Shown piece by piece: positions 11,201 to 22,620 of a stretch of DNA of 64,000 nucleotides. The DNA is taken from assembly GCF_963082655.1 (NCBI RefSeq), contig NC_081553.1, positions 211,826,117-211,890,116 of the forward strand. The letters run 5' to 3'. The notes below the pieces were generated by a model. The model did no database searches. It worked only from the letters and a program-made list of their open reading frames with translations, and was not told the origin of the DNA. How positions within the stretch are numbered: the stretch's first letter is position 1; the number at the start of each line of letters is the position of its first letter. The translations under genes were made by a program, and so were the position numbers. This stretch comes from Stomoxys calcitrans. Lineage: Eukaryota; Arthropoda; Insecta; Diptera; Muscidae.

Positions 11201-12370
11201 CGTATTTGGTGGCCATTGCAATATGGGAAGGAAGAGGTATTTTAGAGTGGAACACGAATCTGATATATAATTTCAGGGCCGTCCCAAATGAAAGGTATTT
11301 GGTAGTAGACCACGAATCTGATATCGGTACTGTGCGATTAGAGAAATTTAAGGAAAAAAAAAAATTTTTCTAAAAATTTTCAATTTTGGGACGGCCTTAA
11401 CATATTGGGTTGCCCAAAAAGTAATTGCGAATTTTTTAAAAGAAAGTAAATGCATTTAAAAAAAATGAAGATGGACTTTAATCAAATATACTTTTTTTAC
11501 ACTTTTTTTATAAAGCAAGCTAAAAGTAACAGCTGATAACTGACAGAAGAAAGAATGCAATTACAGAGTCACAAGCTGTGAAAAAATTTGTTAACGCCGA
11601 CTATATCTAGGGGACGCCGGACATACTATCTAGGGGACGACCCACCCCCATAACAACTCCCAAATAGGACGCATTTTCTCTTCATGACAATTTAGGTTTT
11701 AAAGAGAGTGGAGTTCGATATTGAAAGTTTTTAGGGCCCATACCCAAAACCGGACATATTTGCAGACTTTTGTAATAATGGGTTTAAATGAAAGGTACAA
11801 TATTTGAGATTAGAAAACAAATTTCATACCCAATTTTGAGGCCAATGGCAATATGGCGTTCAAATAAATGACATTTTTGAGTAGAGCACGTTGCTGATAT
11901 ATTTTCAGGGCTATGTGTTTGGGGGACCACCTCACTCCCCAAAACACCCCTTAATCGTACATATTTACCAACCATGTCAAATGAATAGTTTTCGGGGAGT
12001 AGAGCACGAAATTGATACCCAATTTCGGGACCAATTTGCTGGTCAGTCGGTGTTCCATTCTCCAAAACACCCCACAAACAGCAATTATTTACTGACCATC
12101 GAATTATTTACTTAAATAAAGGTTTTTGGGAGTATAATACGAATGTGGGACCATGAATATGGGACACCGCCCCTTTCCCCACCACACAGTGAGTACAAAT
12201 TTACCGACCATGACAATATGCGGCTCGAATGAGAGGTATTTGGGAGTAGAGCACGAAATCCTTACCCACTTTCAGGGGTCCACACCACCCCCTAAACCCA
12301 CCAATCACCACCCTGGGGGCCTTCCCACTCCCAAAATCCCCATGGGAATATTAGACTTAACTTTGAAATC
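11201..12370. repeat. C-rich dispersed tandem repeat, about 125 bp units
   Basis: Degenerate units contain caaatgaaaggtatttg, agtagagcacgaatctgat and a C-rich block (ccaccccaaaacacccc type). The same family occurs at 22170-22440, 22630-22700, 23030-23130 and 23380-23450. A 284 bp block including a truncated MITE (11323-11606) is repeated at 12368-12650. Reading frames in this region are spurious. Confidence 0.65.
11405..11606. mobile_element. Truncated mariner-type MITE
   Basis: It starts ttgggttgcccaaaaagtaa after a TA and matches the element at 12449-12683. It lacks the right inverted repeat and breaks off after gccgactatat. Confidence 0.75.
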
Positions 12371-12448
12371 GGTACTGTGCGATTAGAGAAATTTAAGGAA
12401 AAAAAAAATTTTTCTAAAAATTTTCAATTTTGGGACGGCCTTAACATA

Positions 12449-12683
12449 TTGGGTTGCCCAAAAAGTAATTGCGAATTTTTTAAAAGAAAGTAAATGCATT
12501 TAAAAAAAATGAAGATGGACTTTAATCAAATATACTTTTTTTACACTTTTTTTATAAAGCAAGCTAAAAGTAACAGCTGATAACTGACAGAAGAAAGAAT
12601 GCAATTACAGAGTCACAAGCTGTGAAAAAATTTGTCAACGCCGACTATATGAAAAATCCCCAATTACTTTTTGGGCAACCCAA
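12449..12683. mobile_element. Complete mariner-type MITE, 235 bp
   Basis: The inverted ends are ttgggttgcccaaaaagtaa and ttactttttgggcaacccaa, flanked by TA on both sides (12447-12448 and 12684-12685). There is no transposase. A shorter relative lies at 23181-23333. Confidence 0.88.
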
Positions 12684-12932
12684 TATATATTGGTTGGTAA
12701 AATCGGGACTTCGCAGCATTAATCGCATTTTAATTTTTGGGTTTACTTTTTCTTCAACGAAACCCTGTCTCAATTGCATTATTGAACAATGGCTGAGAAT
12801 GACACACTCTTTTGAAAAAGACAGCTTCCTGAAATAACCTTTGCTAGTTGCATTCGGAAGCCTTGAATGTTAGCAATTTAAGCTGTACGAGTCCCGGAAT
12901 AAAGGCAGCTAATTTTACTTAAGTGAATAATA

Positions 12933-13140
12933 GGGTGATTTTTTTTCGGGTTGGCGGCACTGCTTGATAATTGTGTCCAAACGTCATCTGTGAAAGTGAA
13001 AAATGTTCAGTTTATTCTGCCATTTCATCATGGAGCAAATCGTTGAATATTATTATCAAAACTCGTACTCTGTGGCAATGGACCCAATGTCCATTGTTTG
13101 TAACGATTTTTTATGAAGATGCTTGGTGGCCCAAAAGACT
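12933..13140 (+). mobile_element. 5' fragment of a mariner element
   Basis: It begins gggtgattttttttcgggtt after TA at 12931-12932, the terminal sequence of the mariner family at 14699 and 27373. It runs into a short coding remnant starting at atggagcaaatcgttg (MEQIVEYYYQNSYS), like the N-terminus of those transposases. It stops where the dispersed repeat begins, near 13140. Confidence 0.6.
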
Positions 13141-13530
13141 ATTCCAAAGAACTAATTATATGGGAGCTATATCAGGTTATAGACCGATTTGCATCATACT
13201 CACCATGGATGTTGGAAGTCATAACAGTACACTACATGAAAATTTTCAACGAAATCGAACGAAATTATCGGCTTCGAGGGTTTTAATATCCTGAATCGCG
13301 AAATCGATTTATGTGGGAGCTATATCAGGTTATATACCGATTTGAACCATACTACGGCACGGTTGGTGAAAGACGTAAAAGAAAACTACGTGTAAAATTT
13401 AAGCCAAATTGGATAAAAATTGCGGCTTCCAGGGGCTTTAGAAGTAAAATCGGTAGATCGTTTTTTATGGGAGCTATATCAGGTGAGCTATGCCAGAACC
13501 AATTTAGATCACGGATGTTGGATAGCATGA
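13141..13530. repeat. Dispersed 'gggagctatatcagg' repeat, two to three units
   Basis: Degenerate units share the motif tgggagctatatcaggttat and a variable tail. They encode nothing recognisable, and frames crossing them are spurious. Confidence 0.6.
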
Positions 13531-13531
13531 A

Positions 13532-13852
13532 AAAGCAAATGCAAATTTTGCCCATATACATTCCACTAAGGAACAGTGGCAAACTTCTCACATGTTAATG
13601 AGTGTAGTCCGAATCAAGTTCAAGCTCTCAATGATAAGGGGCCTCCTTTTCATAGCCGAGTCCGAACGGCGTGCCTCAGTGCGACACCTCTTTGGAGAGA
13701 AATTTTACATGGCATAGTACCTCACAAATGTTGTCAGCATTAGGAGGGGAAAACCACCGCTGACAATTTTTTCTGATGGTCTCGCCAGGAATCGAACCCA
13801 GGCGTTCAGCGTCATAGGCGGACATGCCAGTCTCTGCGCTACGGTGGCCTCC
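13532..13852 (-). repeat. tRNA-derived SINE
   Basis: Read on the minus strand it starts ggccaccgtagcgcagagac, which contains a Pol III A-box. It continues through gcctgggttcgattcctgg, which contains a B-box. A family body follows (gcaacatttgtgaggtacta reversed here, gtgcggcacgccgttcgga). This is the most complete copy. Relatives lie at 17655-18008, 29447-29691, 36620-36885 and 49660-49960, with fragments elsewhere. Confidence 0.85.
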
Positions 13853-14696
13853 CTGTGCAATTTCAGCCTAATCAAAAATTGAAGCTTTTAGGAACTCATT
13901 CAGAAGAAATTTGCAGCCTTTCATTCACAAAACTCTTCAAATGATTTTCGCTCTCACACTCACTTTTACTAAAAATCGAACGACTTTGTGGAAATTTTTG
14001 AGTACGCGAACACTCTACTTGCTGATTGCTGCGTAATGTTGCCATATCTTCTAAATTACCTTAAACAACGACATACAATAAGTAAAGATACAGTATTCCA
14101 ATGATGCCTTCTGGATGCCAGGTGTCGTTAGAAAAAATAGGCCCCACCTTTTTTTCTAACGACATCTGGCTTACAAGTTGTGGTCAACAGGTGTCGTTGG
14201 TCAAAATGGATCCCATCTTTTTTAGCGATTTCCCTAAAATTAGTGGTCCAATCCCAAAGAATGCAATGCCATCTATACGTTAAAAATTATCCCTAATCGA
14301 CTTTTGCAAATGACGTATCTTTAGCATTTAAGGGTTTTGGCTTAAAAGTGTACGAGAAAACCAAATTTGTTAACAGGAGGTTTACTCCCATGATAAATTA
14401 ATGTTCCTGTTAGTTAACACGAACTTTATTTATTTATTTTTTTTTGTACGAGAAATCCGCCCTGTCAAGACGATCAAGTATATATTAACTTATAGGGCCG
14501 CAGATCAATATTTCGAAGTGGAATAACTAGTTTAGGTTAGGTTAGGTTTAAGTGGCAGTCTTCCACCAGACTCATTTAGACGACATAACACCACAGGAAC
14601 AGAAAAAGGAAAATGGCTTCTAGTTCCTGAACCGCTGAACCATCCAGATCGCTTTAAAAAGGCGATTAGTATACTCCCATATTTTGGAGGTGGATA
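13853..14696. other. Repeat-derived spacer
   Basis: It holds a short region at 14100-14240 with the phrase ggtgtcgttagaaaaaatag and its variants in both orientations. A decayed copy of the base-1 repeat lies near 14500, and a ttaggttaggttaggttta stretch near 14535. No gene is seen. Confidence 0.4.
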
Positions 14697-14698
14697 TA

Positions 14699-15268
14699 AA
14701 GGGTGATTTTTTTGAGGTTAGGATTTTCATGCATTAGTATTTGACAGATCACGTGGGATTTCAGACATGGTGTCGAAGAGAAAGATGCTCAGTATGCTTT
14801 GACATTTCATCATGAATAGACTTACTAACGAGCAACGCTTGCAAATCATTGAATTTTATTACCAAAATCAGTGTTCGGTTCGAAATGTGTTCAAATTTTG
14901 ACAAATTTTGTTCAGCGATGAGGCTCATTTCTGGTTGAATGGCTACGTAAATAAGCAAAATTGCCGCATTTGGAGTGAAGAGCAACCAGAAGCCGTTCAA
15001 GAACTGCCCATGCATCCCGAAAAATGCACTGTTTGGTGTGGTTTGCACGCTGGTGGAATCATTGGACCGTATTTTTTCAAAGATGCTGTTGGACGCAACG
15101 TTACGGTGAATGAACACATTTCGAACCGAACACTGATTTTGGTAAGTCTATTCATGATGAAATGTCAAAGCATACTGAGCATCTTTCTCTTTGACACCAT
15201 GTCTGAAATCCCACGTGATCTGTCAAATACTAATGCATGAAAATCCTAACCTCAAAAAAATCACCCTT
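14699..15268. mobile_element. Rearranged mariner element with long inverted arms (copy 1)
   Basis: The ends aagggtgatttttttgaggt and cctcaaaaaaatcaccctt are flanked by TA (14697-14698 and 15269-15270). The left arm (to about 14895) carries the transposase N-terminus (MNRLTNEQRLQIIEFYYQNQ). A core from about 14907 encodes part of the catalytic domain (FSDEAHFWLNGYVNKQNCRI, then FFKDAVGRNVTVN). The right arm from about 15107 is the left arm inverted, with a deletion of about 40 bp. It cannot encode a working enzyme. Confidence 0.85.
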
Positions 15269-15621
15269 TAAATAGTAAATGACAAAAATCAATTTATAGA
15301 TTCCAATAAAAATATAAACAAATTTGTGTTTTATTGAAAGCTAAAAAAACTACCCATAAAAAATTCCCTTTATAAATAGCCCTTTGACCATTTTGTTTCT
15401 ATTAAAAAAAATTATTTTAAGCAATTTTTTATTCCTATTTTTATACATATTTCTAACAAATGTGTAACGCTTTACATTTTCATTCATATCATAAACGTTT
15501 TCATTCTTTTGAAAATTATTAAGTTACGTCATTTTGTATGTGTCATACCACTGTGTTATGTTCACACCTCAATTTTGATGTTATTATAAAAACGGCAATA
15601 TCTTATCAATAAAAAAATATA
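15269..15621. other. AT-rich spacer
   Basis: No gene or repeat is recognised. The last bases abut the TA target of the Tc1 element. Confidence 0.4.
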
Positions 15622-17262
15622 CAGCGGTCAAAAAAAGTATTCATCATTCAATGTTTTTTTTTTTAATAAGTCTACAAAAGACAATTGGAATAAAAACATA
15701 TTAAACTAATGATGCAGTAGTGCTTGTGTGATATATATGTACACAATTTCATTGTTTTTAAAGAAAAAAATAGTATTTATTGGAACAAAAAGGGCCATTT
15801 TACAGCTGAACACAAAAAATTAAACAAAAAAAGTATTCATCATTGCAAAAAAACAAAAAAATAAATAACATAATTTAAAAAAATTAATACTTTGTTATTC
15901 GACCACCGCGTCTTATAACTTCTTTTAAACGGTTTGACATCGATTGGACTAATTTAGCGGTTATATTTTGGTCTATATTAGTCCATTCCTCCATTATCAC
16001 CTGTTGCATTTGACTCTTGCTCGAAAAATTGCGCGTTCTCAATTTGCGTTCGAGATGTTCCCAAAGATGTTCAATTGGGTTCAAGTCGGGACTTTGAGGA
16101 GGAGTTTTAATGACTTTGGGGCAGTTATACAGCATCCACATCTTGGTATTTAAAGCAGAATGTTTGGGGTCATTATCTTGATAATATTGAAAGTTATTAC
16201 CAAGCCCAAGTTTTACAGCACTATCTTTTAAATTCCTCTTTAAAATGTCAATGTAATACTTATGATCCATTACTCCATTAATAATTTCAAGATTTCCCGC
16301 TCCTGAAGTCGCCATACACCCCCAAACCATTAAACCACCTCCACCATGTTTTACAGTAGCAACTGTGTTTCGTTCTTCAAGCTCTGTATTTGGTTTTCTG
16401 TACACTATGACCTTTCCATCGCACCCAAAAAGATTAAACTTGCTCTCGTCTGCAAAAATGACTGTTTTCCAAAATGATTCGGGCTGTTTTACATACATTT
16501 TTGCGAAGTTTAGCCTTTTCACTCGGTTTATTTTATTTATAAAGGGCTTCTTACGTGCAGTTCTCCCTCTGTAACTATGCCTTTTGAGTGTATTTCGAAT
16601 TGTTTGTGTAGTAACTTCCTTCCCTAAATATTCCATAGTGTTTTTACGAAGAATGGTCGCATTTGTCTTCGGAGTTTTCTGAACTTGCCGCACTAGCCAA
16701 CGCACATCTCCAACTGAAAGTGCTTTTGGTCGACCAGATCTTGGTTTATTGTCAACAGTTTTCGTTTCTGTCCACTTTCTGATGATGGATTGTATAGTAG
16801 ATCGTGGTCTATTTAATATTTCACTGATAGTTTTTTGAGTTAAACCATTCCTGTGGTGTTTTATTATCAAAACTTTTACCTCATCAGAAACCTCGTTTTG
16901 CTTACGACCCATTTTGACAAAAACTATATTTTCAATGAAATTAAATATTTGCTGTCAAGGGCAAAGCCTCCTTTACTAAATAAAACAGAAAAGGGGGATT
17001 CCCAAATAATATTTGAATTTGACTTTGATGATAGCACATCAATGATGAATACTTTTTTTGTTCTGTTTTTGGTGTTATTATATAAAATTGCATTTTTTGC
17101 GCTAATTAAATTTATTTTTTGAATTTATTTTAAAACATATTACGAAAAATAAACTATTGCATAAAACTGCATTATTTGTTTACTTTAAATTTTCTTCAAT
17201 TACCCAAAATAAGTGAATTTATTATCAATTTTGCTAATGATGAATACTTTTTTTGACCGCTG
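15622..17262 (-). mobile_element. Complete Tc1-like transposon with IR/DR ends
   Basis: This 1641 bp element is flanked by TA (15620-15621 and 17263-17264). Its outer ends are identical for at least 27 bp (cagcggtcaaaaaaagtatt...). A second copy of the core motif (aaaaaaagtattcatcatt) lies inside each end, at about 15824-15844 and 17041-17060. The inner copies sit about 202 bp from each terminus, which is the IR/DR arrangement of Sleeping Beauty-type elements. It holds one unbroken transposase gene. Confidence 0.93.
15884..16912 (-). CDS. Tc1-family transposase, apparently intact
   Basis: The protein has 342 residues, the usual Tc1 length. Residues 1-110 form the bipartite helix-turn-helix DNA-binding region (GLTQKTISEILNRPRSTIQS) with a GRPKAL hook at 60-65. 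The catalytic domain shows the DD34E triad: D155 in FADESKFNLFG, D246 in YYQDNDPKH and E281 in SPDLNPIEHLW, with exactly 34 residues between the last two. The glycine-rich box HGGGGLMVWGCM is at 189-200. No stop or frameshift interrupts the frame, and the only ATG upstream of the HTH is the one used. The enzyme would cut and paste the flanking element at TA dinucleotides. Intact ends and frame suggest a recent arrival. Whether it is expressed is unknown. Confidence 0.93.
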   Translation of the reverse strand: MGRKQNEVSDEVKVLIIKHHRNGLTQKTISEILNRPRSTIQSIIRKWTETKTVDNKPRSGRPKALSVGDVRWLVRQVQKTPKTNATILRKNTMEYLGKEVTTQTIRNTLKRHSYRGRTARKKPFINKINRVKRLNFAKMYVKQPESFWKTVIFADESKFNLFGCDGKVIVYRKPNTELEERNTVATVKHGGGGLMVWGCMATSGAGNLEIINGVMDHKYYIDILKRNLKDSAVKLGLGNNFQYYQDNDPKHSALNTKMWMLYNCPKVIKTPPQSPDLNPIEHLWEHLERKLRTRNFSSKSQMQQVIMEEWTNIDQNITAKLVQSMSNRLKEVIRRGGRITKY

Positions 17263-17654
17263 TAACTGTAAAGCGCAACTTTTTTTCGATAATAAGGTAT
17301 TAGTATTTGTTCTTCCGACATGTCAGCGCTAAGCTTTATAAAGCACTTATTTCTACTACAGTGTGCGCCAGGCAAATGCTAACATAGCTTCTCTGATGAA
17401 TATTTCCCATGAAAAAAACTCTACAACTGAGTCCTTATTTTCCTAAAACTAAAACCAGGATCAAAAAATCCCAACTTAAAGCCCTTAAAAAAATCCCAAC
17501 TTAAAGCCCTAAAAAAAAATCCCAAACTGAATCCCTAATTTTGGCAGAAATAAAGAACTAAGGTCGAATGGCCGCATACGTGAATAAGTAAAATCGTTCG
17601 AATTTTTTTAATTTTTGCATTATATCTTCGAATATTGAAAGACACTTTCGATAT
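17263..17654. other. Spacer with a short fragment of the ccgcatacgtga repeat
   Basis: At about 17550-17600 the phrase ggtcgaatggccgcatacgt resembles the ends of the MITE at 57803-58055. Otherwise I see only simple A-rich sequence, including a repeated ccaacttaaagccctaaaaa. Confidence 0.4.
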
Positions 17655-18008
17655 TGGCGCCGATAACATGCATGTGCGCCTTTGACGCTGAACGGGTGGA
17701 TTCGAATCCTCACAAGAACATAACAAAACAACTAGGGACGAATTACCGCATACGTGATCGGAGGCGCTTTCGTATCAAATGAAATTGCATCTCGTATTTA
17801 ATGGGTGTTACCTCAAAAAAAAATTTCAGCAGTGGTTATTCGCTTCTAGTACTTTGCCATGTAGAAACTTCTCCCCAAAAAGGTGTCGCATAGCGGCACG
17901 CCGTTCCGACATGACTTTTAACTTAAAATTGAGTCGGACAGCACTCATTGATATGTGAGAAGTTTGGCACTGTTCCTTAATGGAATGTTCATAGGCAAAT
18001 TTCCATTA
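17655..18008 (+). repeat. tRNA-derived SINE split by a MITE-like insertion
   Basis: The SINE B-box region (gtggattcgaatcctcacaa) lies at 17690-17715. The body resumes at about 17820 (tttcagcagtggttatt) and runs to ttcataggcaaattt. Between them, about 17733-17815, sits a fragment beginning ggacgaattaccgcatacgt. That fragment is related to the element at 57803-58055. Confidence 0.75.
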
Positions 18009-18765
18009 TCATTGAATGACGCCTATTGAAATTAAATAGAAAACATGTTTAAATCTATCTCAATTTCAAAAAAAAAAAATAATTTTTTTTAATTTCTTTA
18101 TTTGATTCTCTTTCTGGTTTCACTTTCAAATCAGTTGATTTTACCATTGCTGTTTTATTTTAGTCCTATACAGTGCAAGTGAGATATTCTGGATAATTTT
18201 CAGTGCAAAGTTGTATTGGCAAGTTATCGATAACATGCAATAACAGATAATAAGACACGATTAATCGTGATTTGCACTAAATAGTGCTAAAATAAAACAC
18301 AGCAAATATTAAAAAGTTTATGCAGTCAAACATAACCACACAAACATTTGTTGGGGACATATTTTAATAAATTTTAAATTTAGAATAGCTTATGCCACTA
18401 ACACTGTACCTACAATCAGATGCGCCCTAATGCGTTCTTTGGGTTGAGTTACATACAATGCGTCTTTCGCTGCGCACGATATGCTAATCTTAAAATCAGT
18501 TTTTTGATGTCATTTCCAAATTAATTTCAATTAAAATTTCTCTAATTTGAGAATTGCAAAACAATTTTTAACAGTAAGCATATTCAGATCATAACTTTTG
18601 CGCCCTGAAACGCGTTCAAAGTTGAGAGTTAGCTAATTTATTGTGTCAGGTGTGGCGTGCATTTGTTGTGTAACTCACACAATACAGACCAACCTATTTT
18701 AATTTTTTCTGACATGCACACGTTAGCACGCACAAGTGCTACGCGAGGTATGTAACTCCACCTTT

Positions 18766-18886
18766 AAACTCAGTTTACACTGCTCATTAAATCCGGATTT
18801 AATGGATCGATCATCGGTTTTCCCTTTATAAAGTCAGCTGACGAGAGCCTTAAATCCCGATTTAATTATCAGCGTAAACGGAGTAT
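18766..18886. mobile_element. Short palindromic MITE-like element
   Basis: The left arm (ctcagtttacactgctcatt, then aaatccggatttaa) is mirrored by the right arm ending ttatcagcgtaaacggag. Arms are about 36 bp around a core of about 48 bp. No clear target duplication is seen. Confidence 0.5.
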
Positions 18887-20439
18887 TAGTCTTCCAGGTG
18901 CCATTTTTCGTTTTAAAGTGATTTGTAAGGTTATCCAACAAGGTTTCAGAATATTTGGAGGGATTTCTTTCTCTCCTTCTTTAGATTTTGACCCTTATTA
19001 ACCATACGTAAGCAACTATTTTATGTTTATTGTTTTTTTTTTCCAAATAGCACATGCGACACTTAAGCATGCAGCCGAAGAAATATCAAAAAATCTCGAA
19101 AGAGAAATAAACACATCATTAGAAAAATTATGCTCGCCCTAACGGGTAAACACGATTAGAAAAACAAAAAGAAATACTTTTTTTTTATAATCCGATTTTG
19201 ATTTTTTGAAATTCTACTGCTGCTCCATCCACAACTCACAACTCAGTATTGCAGTTTTATTATGCGCTTCAGATGATTTTTGATGCATATTGAAAGTAGA
19301 ATAGAAGAATCTCACAAATATCAGAATTTCTTAAAAAGACATGTGATGAGCCCCCTACTCTACTCACCCTGTAGCACCAACATGAAACAAAAGAAAACGA
19401 GCAAAGTACCACTTATCAATCACATGCACACACATACACGCACGCACTTAAACTAATCCAAACTCATAGTGAGACATGTAATCCAGTGAAAGCACATTTT
19501 ATTTTATACGAATCCTTTTTTCCTTAAATGGATTATTGAAGAAAAAGGTTTGTTTAGTTTAGTTCTTTAATGTAATGTCTTAGAGGTTAAAAAAATAAAT
19601 TAATACACCAAAAAACATGAAAAAAATAATTAATGTTCACACTTTGCAGTTCGATTACCTAATGATGACAAATCATTTTACTGATATTGCTTTTATATGT
19701 TAACCGTTATCTATCAGTACGTTTACTATATTCACCATATTCGCCCTGATATCGACAATGTGCTCTCTTCTTCTTCTACTTGTGCTTTACTCCTTCGTAT
19801 TGATTGAAACCAATGCCGATGGACGGATTGCTATGACTGTTTGCTGAATTTACTTATGAGTGTGCGTAAAGAACGTTAATACGTGAGTGCGTATGGTTGA
19901 TGTGGTGTGTATGTGTGGTATGTCAATACCACAAATTTAGATATGAGAGAGATTTAGGTGGCTCCCTGGTAGTCAACGTCCAGCTTTTCATATCTAGGAT
20001 AGGTATTCGTATCTATGCATTTGTAAGACAGAATGGGTGAAAAGAAGGCTTCATTGTGGCCGGGTTGCGCTATATTCTCTCTCTTCATGTGTGTGATAGG
20101 TGTGTTTTTTGTTGTTTATTTAAATTATCACTTTTTTCATATCATAATCGTAGCCAGAGTTGTTATTACATACTGCGATATTCATCGAGATTTCTTTTGA
20201 AGCAATACCAAAGAATTTTATACATAAGTCGTCGTCTCCGTAATGAAGACAGAAGAGGTGGGAAACAAACGACAAATGCTGTTTATTGACCAATAAGATA
20301 AGAATACCGTTTTTCTAACGCAGTTGACACATGCATTACCCCGAATCAAAGGGTTTCCAAATTGCCAATATACCTATCACACACACACACTTGGCAATAC
20401 AATTATAAGACACAAACGATTTTGTCGCAGTTTGGACAA

Positions 20440-20900
20440 GTTTGCTAAAAAATAGTTTTGCATAAAATTTTGTAAAGGAAAAAAATTGACAAATTTAAAA
20501 ATAAAACTTAATTCGAAAAAATCTATAAAAATACAATTTCAAAAATAAATGGCTTTAAAAAAAATTGTGGGAAAAAAATTATATAACATTTAAAAAATAC
20601 ATATTTGAAATATATGAAAATAAAATTTGGAAAAAATGTCTATGGAAACTAAATTTGAAAAAAATTAAATTTTGTAAAAGATTCTATAGGAATAAAATTT
20701 GACAAAATTTTTATAGAAAAAAAAAATCCACAAATAAAATTATTTTGATTTTTTTGAATAAAATTCTATTGAAAAATTTCCTAAAAATAAAATTCTGAAA
20801 AAAATTATACAAAATATATTAACAAAAATGTTTGCAATATAAAATTTCCAAATAATTTTCTATATACATACATACATATAAATTAATTTTAATATGTATG
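20440..20900. repeat. A-rich tandem repeat related to 161-1000
   Basis: Degenerate copies of motifs such as aaaatttgacaaaattttta and ataaaatttgaaaaaa occur here. This is the complement of the 30 bp repeat near the start of the window. Confidence 0.5.
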
Positions 20901-22169
20901 GTAAAAAAAAAACCTAAAATATGAAACATTGTAACACTTTTATGTAGAGCCCTTTTTTCAATTCATTGCAATTGGCAACAGTGGCCCTCCGCTTACGAAT
21001 CAATATTGTCGTGTTTTTCACGATATTAAACGAACACCAATGACGACGACATGAGTATGGACGATCGATTCTCGATGTCGTCGACAGGTAGTTTTGTCCA
21101 TTGTTGTATTAAGCAACGGCTATTGATGTTGTTGTTTTTTTTTTATTGATAAAGTGTTTGCTTTCGTTTCCTTTTCCAATTTTAGGCTGACTACATACTA
21201 CCCCTTTTCCAGATAAGATAGTCTTGAGAAATTTCTTTACAGTTTGAAGGTGAGGGTGATAAAGGGGGAAGACAGACTATAGAAATGTTATAAAGTAGTT
21301 AGAGAACCATGTACTAGTAGGTTGTACATGCAAGCTGCTCTAATTCTTGGTCGAAGTCGTCGATCACAAAATCTTATCAATGGGAGAATGTGAAAACGGT
21401 CTGAGGTACAATAACAAATGGCGGGAATATTATAACATATACCTAATCACTGTTGCATATTATTTTTCCACTTAAATTCGTTTCGGTCAAACATGGTAAA
21501 TATTTTAAATTTCCACATACTTATGCACTAAGCAATGTGATGATAATGGTTGCTCCCTTTCAACCCCTGATTTAATGTCCCCTTATGAGACATACATATG
21601 TACGTGTCGAATTCAACGGAATTTTATATAGGTTGACAAAATTAATCTGTGTAGTTCCCAGAAAGGTTCAAAGAAACTTTTAAATCGTCATTCACTAGGT
21701 ACAGGAGCGATTTATTATTCCAAAATCCCAAACAGATTCATGCTTCCGGTGTCTAACTACGTTTCGTGGATAACTAGGCAACTCGGCCCAAATGGATTGT
21801 TAGTCTAATACTTGGACCATGATTTGCAGATATGCAACTGGAATTTCCGAGGGCTGTATACCGAAGGTGAGATTTAGGCATGTTATTGAGAAATAAAATC
21901 TAATACTAGGTCTATTTGCGCACTTTTCCAGTAAAAATTTGCAGAAGAGTAAATGCAGCTTTTACACTCTTTTACTAATTATTTGAATTAAACACATGAT
22001 TATCATAAAACAGCTGTTTGATGTTGCAAATTTCTGCTAGGAAAAAACCCTCCATTAGATATCTGCAAGCTCTCAATTACAAAACTCCCGAAATTTAGCT
22101 TGCTCTTACGCACTTTCCTGCTCTCTTCTGCTAGCAAATAAAGTACGCGAAAGACAAAATCACCACCCA

Positions 22170-22440
22170 ATAGGACACTTCTACCGCTTTGGGCAATATG
22201 GGCAACAAATGAACGGTATTTAAGAGTAGAGTACGAACATGGCATAAAAATGTTACCTTTAGTGTCGGGGGGTTCCCCACCCCCAAAAACACCACCCAAC
22301 AGGACACTTTTACCGCTTAGGGCAATATGAAGGTATTTAAAAGTAGAGTGCAAATCTGACATAAAGATATATTCCTTGGGGACTGATGGGCCTCCCCACC
22401 CCCCAAAACACCCCAGCAGGACATCTAAGCCGATTGAAAC
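22170..22440. repeat. C-rich dispersed repeat units
   Basis: At least two units share cacccaacaggacactttta / ccgctt and gtatttaaaagtagagt, with C-rich blocks (cccaccccccaaaacacccc). They belong to the family at 11201-12370. The minus-strand frame at 22003-22362 is an artefact of the repeat. Confidence 0.6.
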
Positions 22441-22444
22441 AATA

Positions 22445-22620
22445 TGGATATAAAATAGAAAGTTTAATAAAAAAAATAAAATAAAAGTTCAATTAAAAAA
22501 AAAAATAAAATAAAAGTTTAATAAAAAAAAATAAAATAAAAGTTTAATAAAAAAAATAAAATAAAAGTTTAATAAAAAAAATAAAATAAAAGTTTAATAA
22601 CAAAATATAATATAAAAATT
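22445..22620. repeat. Low-complexity tandem repeat
   Basis: Copies of aaaataaaagtttaataaa with variable poly-A runs, period about 25-30 bp. Confidence 0.75.

Larger units (their letters stand above)
18009..21999. other. Long gene-free region
   Basis: About 4 kb holds no supported coding region. Seen in it: a small palindromic element (18766-18886), CA/AC-rich simple sequence near 19420-19445 and 20380-20395, and the A-rich dispersed repeat at 20440-20900. All frames are short. It could hold regulatory DNA or untranslated exons of a distant gene, but nothing demonstrates that. Confidence 0.4.

Noticed and set aside
13760..13850. tRNA-like sequence with A- and B-boxes
   Set aside because: It is the promoter head of a SINE copy followed by the SINE body, and does not look like a functional tRNA gene. 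The same applies to the heads at 29640, 36620 and 49920.
14908..15240. 110-codon frame resembling a complete small transposase
   Set aside because: It covers only part of the catalytic core and then reads antisense through the inverted arm of the rearranged mariner element.
21000..21110. Possible 5' exon encoding MSMDDRFSMSST followed by a GT
   Set aside because: The donor is weak (GTAGTTTT), and no downstream exon or promoter was found. Too little to call.
22003..22362. 119-codon minus-strand frame with Gly-rich motifs
   Set aside because: It is read through two units of the C-rich dispersed repeat. The internal similarity is repeat-derived.
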